This document shows, one piece after another, positions 60,991-64,000 of a stretch of 64,000 nucleotides of DNA; position 1 is the stretch's first letter, and each line of letters opens with the position of its first letter. Position numbers and translations under genes: made by a program. Source of the DNA: Casp-actino8 sp001510335 (GTDB lineage: Bacteria > Actinomycetota > Acidimicrobiia > Acidimicrobiales > Ilumatobacteraceae); NCBI GenBank assembly GCA_027729635.1, contig JAQCEM010000002.1, positions 62,001 through 126,000 of the forward strand. Direction: 5' to 3'. Under the pieces are notes generated by a model, which worked only from the letters and a program-made list of their open reading frames with translations, was not told the origin of the DNA and did no database searches.

Positions 60991-62480
60991 TACAAGCGTT
61001 CCTTCAAGGTGCGCGCCAAACGAACTGCTAAAGCCACAATTGTCAACGTCGGATTCGAGAAGCCGGCTGCTGGAAAAGCCGAACCACCAACTGCGTACAA
61101 GTTGTCGACAGCGTGACATTTGAGATTGGCGTCCACGACTCCAAGATCGGGGCTTTCGTGCATCCGTGCCCCGCCCAGATGATGCCCACCACCTTCCATT
61201 GTCACAAACTCGGCAGGATCACCAAATGTCGCTGGACCAAAACCAGCCTTCATCAATTCTTTGGCCACTAGTTCAACCGAAGTTTTGATGTCTGCAACAT
61301 CTTGATCGCTCACTCGCCAATCCAAGCGAGCCCGCTTCGAGCCCAAGTCGTCCTTAGCCGACATCAACGAGATTCGACTCTCAGCATTCCAACGTTGCTC
61401 GGTGCGCGCGTACAAGCCAATGACCTGAGAAGACTTGCTCTTCAAGGCCGATGGCCGCGATGATTCCCACAGTTTTCGCAGCGCCTCTCCATGAAGCGAC
61501 TCTTCAGGAATTGATTCAAGAGGTTCCATCGTGAACGACGTGTTGACCATGCCTCGTTCGGCAGCGAATTGTTCGTTGAGACCCAAGCCAATTTTGAATT
61601 GGGTCTTATCAATATCGAGCGGGTAATCAGTAAAGCCCATCAAGTCTTCTGGAGCGTGATCTCCACACAACACTGCGCCGACTGCTCCATGGGGATGTTC
61701 GAGAAATCCTCGGCCCAACGTGTCACTTTGCAGCAAACCCTTGACGTCCTCGGCGGCAACCAGCAATTGACGCACATTTTCAATTCCACCACCAGCCAAA
61801 ACAAAACAATCGGCTGTGAGTTCAAAATCCACTCCAAAATCGTTTTTGATATGGAGTTTGCGAGCAGATACAACTCCGTCTACTTCTTCAAAAGAGAATC
61901 CTTGACAATTGGCCCCAAAGTAAACGGGAACTAGAGATTCCTGGAGTCGATAGCGGTAGTAACCGCCAAAGCGGAGCTCTTTTGCGAACCGCCATACCGG
62001 CGTCGCTAACACATCATTACTTGCAAGCAAATTCTTCACGCCGAGCCCATCAAGTAATTCATTCGCGTCAAAGACGTCACGACCAAGCGTGCAAATTTCT
62101 AAAGCGTCTTGATAGTCGTCCTCAAGATCAGCGCGGGCAAAAGGCCAACCATTACCCAGATCATTCGTACGTGGCCCGAAGACATTTTCTTCAAGACGTC
62201 GACACCAACCAATCCAATGATTGGTTGTGCCTCCGAAATACCGCAGTCGCCACACGTCAAGATCTGGGTAGGTAAATCCGGGACCTGCCGTCACTTCGCC
62301 TTTGTAGCGATCTTGCGACAAAACAGTGAAGTCGCGATAGCCGCCTTCAAGAATGACAACCGATAGACCTGACTTTTCTAATTCAAGAGCCAGAGTGATT
62401 CCCGCAGCGCCAGCACCAATCACTGCAACATCACAGCGCGGTAAAGCTTTGCGATTGGATTTGGCGAGATCAATAAACAC
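60990..62480 (-). CDS. GMC-family oxidoreductase (second copy, lipoprotein-linked)
   Basis: A 496-residue FAD enzyme. VAVIGAGAAGITLALELEKSGLSVVILEGG is the FAD loop, WRLRYFGGTTNHWIGW the GMC signature region, CFVLAGGGIENVRQLL the second FAD contact, and HHLGGARM with SAFPAAGFSNPTLTIVALA the C-terminal active-site region. It resembles the large subunits of membrane-linked sugar or gluconate dehydrogenases more than free alcohol oxidases, fitting its lipoprotein partner. It has no signal peptide, so it may be co-exported with the Tat-type lipoprotein. The GTG start lies 2 bases from a perfect 7-bp palindrome. Confidence 0.9.
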   Translation of the reverse strand: MFIDLAKSNRKALPRCDVAVIGAGAAGITLALELEKSGLSVVILEGGYRDFTVLSQDRYKGEVTAGPGFTYPDLDVWRLRYFGGTTNHWIGWCRRLEENVFGPRTNDLGNGWPFARADLEDDYQDALEICTLGRDVFDANELLDGLGVKNLLASNDVLATPVWRFAKELRFGGYYRYRLQESLVPVYFGANCQGFSFEEVDGVVSARKLHIKNDFGVDFELTADCFVLAGGGIENVRQLLVAAEDVKGLLQSDTLGRGFLEHPHGAVGAVLCGDHAPEDLMGFTDYPLDIDKTQFKIGLGLNEQFAAERGMVNTSFTMEPLESIPEESLHGEALRKLWESSRPSALKSKSSQVIGLYARTEQRWNAESRISLMSAKDDLGSKRARLDWRVSDQDVADIKTSVELVAKELMKAGFGPATFGDPAEFVTMEGGGHHLGGARMHESPDLGVVDANLKCHAVDNLYAVGGSAFPAAGFSNPTLTIVALAVRLARTLKERL

Positions 62481-62482
62481 TT

Positions 62483-62498
62483 CTGTTATTCATAACAG
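62483..62498. promoter_or_regulatory. Palindrome CTGTTAT-tc-ATAACAG at the GMC start
   Basis: Two perfect 7-bp arms separated by 2 bases, located directly upstream of the GMC GTG and within the divergent gap towards DDAH. The size and position fit a dimeric repressor operator or a hairpin that hides the start codon. No repressor gene is adjacent. Confidence 0.5.
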
Positions 62499-62564
62499 GC
62501 GTATCCCATCAAACGAAATTCAAGAACTGCCTCTGAGCCTACACCAACGATTACCGTAAGAGCG

Positions 62565-63332
62565 ATGGTCCATCAACCCACTGCTCTCATTCGTCGCCCG
62601 AGTCCGCGGCTCGACGAAGGTCTCGTGACCCATATTGAACGAACCCCGATCAATTACGAACTTGCCCTCAAACAATGGGCCAACTACGTCGAAGCTTTAC
62701 GACTCTGCAAGTGGAAGATCGTTGAAGTTCCAGCCGCTGATGATTACCCCGACAGCGTATTTATTGAAGATGCTGTCGTCATGTACAAAGGTACGGCCAT
62801 CATCACCCGACCTGGTAGCGACTCGCGCAAACCCGAGATCATCGCAGTCGAAAAGGTAGTCACCGAACTTGGCCACCCCATCGCCCGCATTAGCGAACCT
62901 GCAACCCTTGACGGCGGCGATGTCCTTAAAGTTGACGACACCATTTATGTCGGTAATGGCGGACGCACCAATCTTGAAGGAATTGCCCAATTCGTTTCGA
63001 TTGTCGAACCCTTGGGCGCAAAAGTGGTCACTGTTCCGATCTCAAAGGTACTTCACCTCAAGTCAGCCGTTACCGCTCTGCCTTCGGGTGAAATCATCGG
63101 GTTTGAACCACTTGTCGATGATCCGTCCATCTTCCCTGACTTCGTTGCGGTTCCCGAAGAATCAGGTTCGCATGTGGTCATCGTTGGCGAAAAGCGATTG
63201 CTCATGGCCGCAGACGCCCCAGAAACTGCCGAGACTCTGCGCGATATGGGTTACTTCGTCATTGAAGTTGATATCAGCGAGTTCATCAAACTTGAAGGTT
63301 GTGTTACTTGTTTGTCGGTGCGTATCCGTTGA
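62565..63332 (+). CDS. Dimethylarginine dimethylaminohydrolase-like protein
   Basis: A 255-residue guanidine-modifying enzyme with the pentein fold. RRPSPRLDEGLVTHIERTPIN is the substrate-lid region, TLDGGDVL supplies the Asp, VLHLKSAVTAL the catalytic His and EGCVTCLSVRIR the nucleophilic Cys close to the C-terminus. It should hydrolyse N-methylated arginines to citrulline and methylamines, or a related guanidine substrate. Its stop lies 29 bases inside the end of the convergent Rieske-type gene. Confidence 0.92.
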   Translation: MVHQPTALIRRPSPRLDEGLVTHIERTPINYELALKQWANYVEALRLCKWKIVEVPAADDYPDSVFIEDAVVMYKGTAIITRPGSDSRKPEIIAVEKVVTELGHPIARISEPATLDGGDVLKVDDTIYVGNGGRTNLEGIAQFVSIVEPLGAKVVTVPISKVLHLKSAVTALPSGEIIGFEPLVDDPSIFPDFVAVPEESGSHVVIVGEKRLLMAADAPETAETLRDMGYFVIEVDISEFIKLEGCVTCLSVRIR

Positions 63333-64000
63333 GATCGCCCAGTTCACGAATCATGTCGTGAAAAACCAATAAAGGCTCTTCCCACTTGGGACTCAGAAGT
63401 CCTTCTGCATACACACCTGACTCAAGGTTGCGTTGCACCGCTTCGCAGATGCGTACATCTTCTTCCGCAACCGTTTCATTCATGGCATGAATTCGTACAA
63501 GATCGGGCGCACCAGCTTCGAAGAAGTATTCGAAATACAAATCAATCTCATTGTGACCGCGTGGCAACCATCTTTCGACGGCCCAACCGCCCGGAACCAC
63601 GTTGAAGGCAAAGCTCGGATACAGCCAACCAAACATGCCAAAGACACTGTCACCACGTGGCGGCATGACGTGAACATTCCAGCGACGATCATTGCCCAAG
63701 ATCACCGAATAATTCGATGCATCAGCGTCACGAGCCATCTCCGGATGCACGCTTGGCACGTGGTAGCCCTCCAGAAAGTTGTCGGCGTAGGTCTTCCAGT
63801 TGCACTTCACGCGACGGATCGTTCGTGAGTGAAAGACCAACTTCTCTAACTGAAGATCTACCAACGCAGTCGGAAATTGATCTAGCCAATCAACGAGTGA
63901 ACAGTTGCTGGTATCAAGAGCGACAAAAATCATTCCGCGAAATGAGTCAACGAGAATTACTTCACGCGTTCCTCCGCTCAACAAAGCATTTGCAACCAAA
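63304..64000 (-). CDS. Rieske-type oxygenase alpha subunit, C-terminal catalytic part (cut by window edge)
   Basis: The last 231 codons of an aromatic-ring-hydroxylating-type oxygenase; the frame stays open past the right edge. The mononuclear-iron site reads NWKTYADNFLEGYHVPSVHPE, with the Asp bridging and two His ligands in the usual spacing. The Rieske CxH/CxxH cluster must lie outside the window. Relatives hydroxylate aromatic acids or demethylate methylamines or choline-like substrates. The substrate cannot be deduced. It ends convergent to the DDAH gene with a 29-base overlap. Confidence 0.9.
   Translation of the reverse strand, partial: LVANALLSGGTREVILVDSFRGMIFVALDTSNCSLVDWLDQFPTALVDLQLEKLVFHSRTIRRVKCNWKTYADNFLEGYHVPSVHPEMARDADASNYSVILGNDRRWNVHVMPPRGDSVFGMFGWLYPSFAFNVVPGGWAVERWLPRGHNEIDLYFEYFFEAGAPDLVRIHAMNETVAEEDVRICEAVQRNLESGVYAEGLLSPKWEEPLLVFHDMIRELGDLNGYAPTNK

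Overview
The window looks like one contiguous stretch of an actinobacterial chromosome, most probably Acidimicrobiia (the class is inferred). The case rests on gene families rather than on any database search: a DUF3040 protein, an MtrA/MtrB-like two-component pair followed by a GerMN lipoprotein, PimB-like and polyprenol-phosphate-mannose-type glycosyltransferases, a MoxR-DUF58-TgpA operon, and the order clpX-clpP-tig / mreBCD-mrdA-rodA / radical SAM pair-rne-rplU-rpmA / obg-proB. Coding density is very high. Many starts are GTG, many junctions are ATGA or GTGA overlaps, and clear Shine-Dalgarno sites are the exception (mreB, DUF3040, tspO, the tandem NTF2 gene).

Layout. 1-5.6 kb: the N-terminal end of an acyl-CoA dehydrogenase behind a ROK kinase, divergent from a MoxR / DUF58 / transglutaminase membrane operon. 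5.6-12 kb: DUF3040 protein, DNA polymerase IV, polyprenol-phosphate mannosyltransferase, small membrane protein, inositol-phosphatase-family enzyme, then response regulator, sensor kinase and GerMN lipoprotein. 12-20 kb: 6-phosphofructokinase, glycerol kinase, an ACT protein, a second ROK glucokinase, an SRPBCC protein, PimB-like mannosyltransferase, QueG and a small CxxC protein. 20-27 kb: GMC oxidoreductase, histidine phosphatase, a MoxR/VWA pair and MurJ. 27-36 kb: proB, obg, a dGTPase-like HD protein, ribosomal proteins L27 and L21, RNase E/G and two radical-SAM-family proteins. 36-42 kb: the elongasome genes rodA, mrdA, mreD, mreC, mreB, then ndk. 42-47 kb: folC, clpX, clpP, tig.

47-64 kb is more accessory: a TetR regulator, a REC-EAL phosphodiesterase paired with a large hybrid histidine kinase, tRNA-Pro, a glutathione peroxidase, a tandem NTF2-like protein beside a D-aminoacylase-type amidohydrolase, TerC, an SDR, a flippase-like membrane protein, tRNA-Gly followed by a very long hairpin and tRNA-like repeats, TspO, a second GMC oxidoreductase with a small Tat-type lipoprotein, DDAH, and a truncated Rieske-type oxygenase alpha subunit.

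Functionally the core of the window builds and elongates the cell envelope (MurJ, RodA/PBP2/MreBCD, mannosyltransferases), handles protein quality (ClpXP, trigger factor) and RNA/ribosome maturation (RNase E/G, L21, L27, Obg). No CRISPR array, intact insertion sequence, prophage or defence island was recognised. The least ordinary features are the histidine-rich tail of trigger factor, the Thr/Ser insertion inside MreC, the EAL/hybrid-kinase pair, the GMC-lipoprotein pair with a palindrome at its start, the tandem NTF2 protein with a short DUF1989-like remnant behind it, and the repeats downstream of tRNA-Gly.
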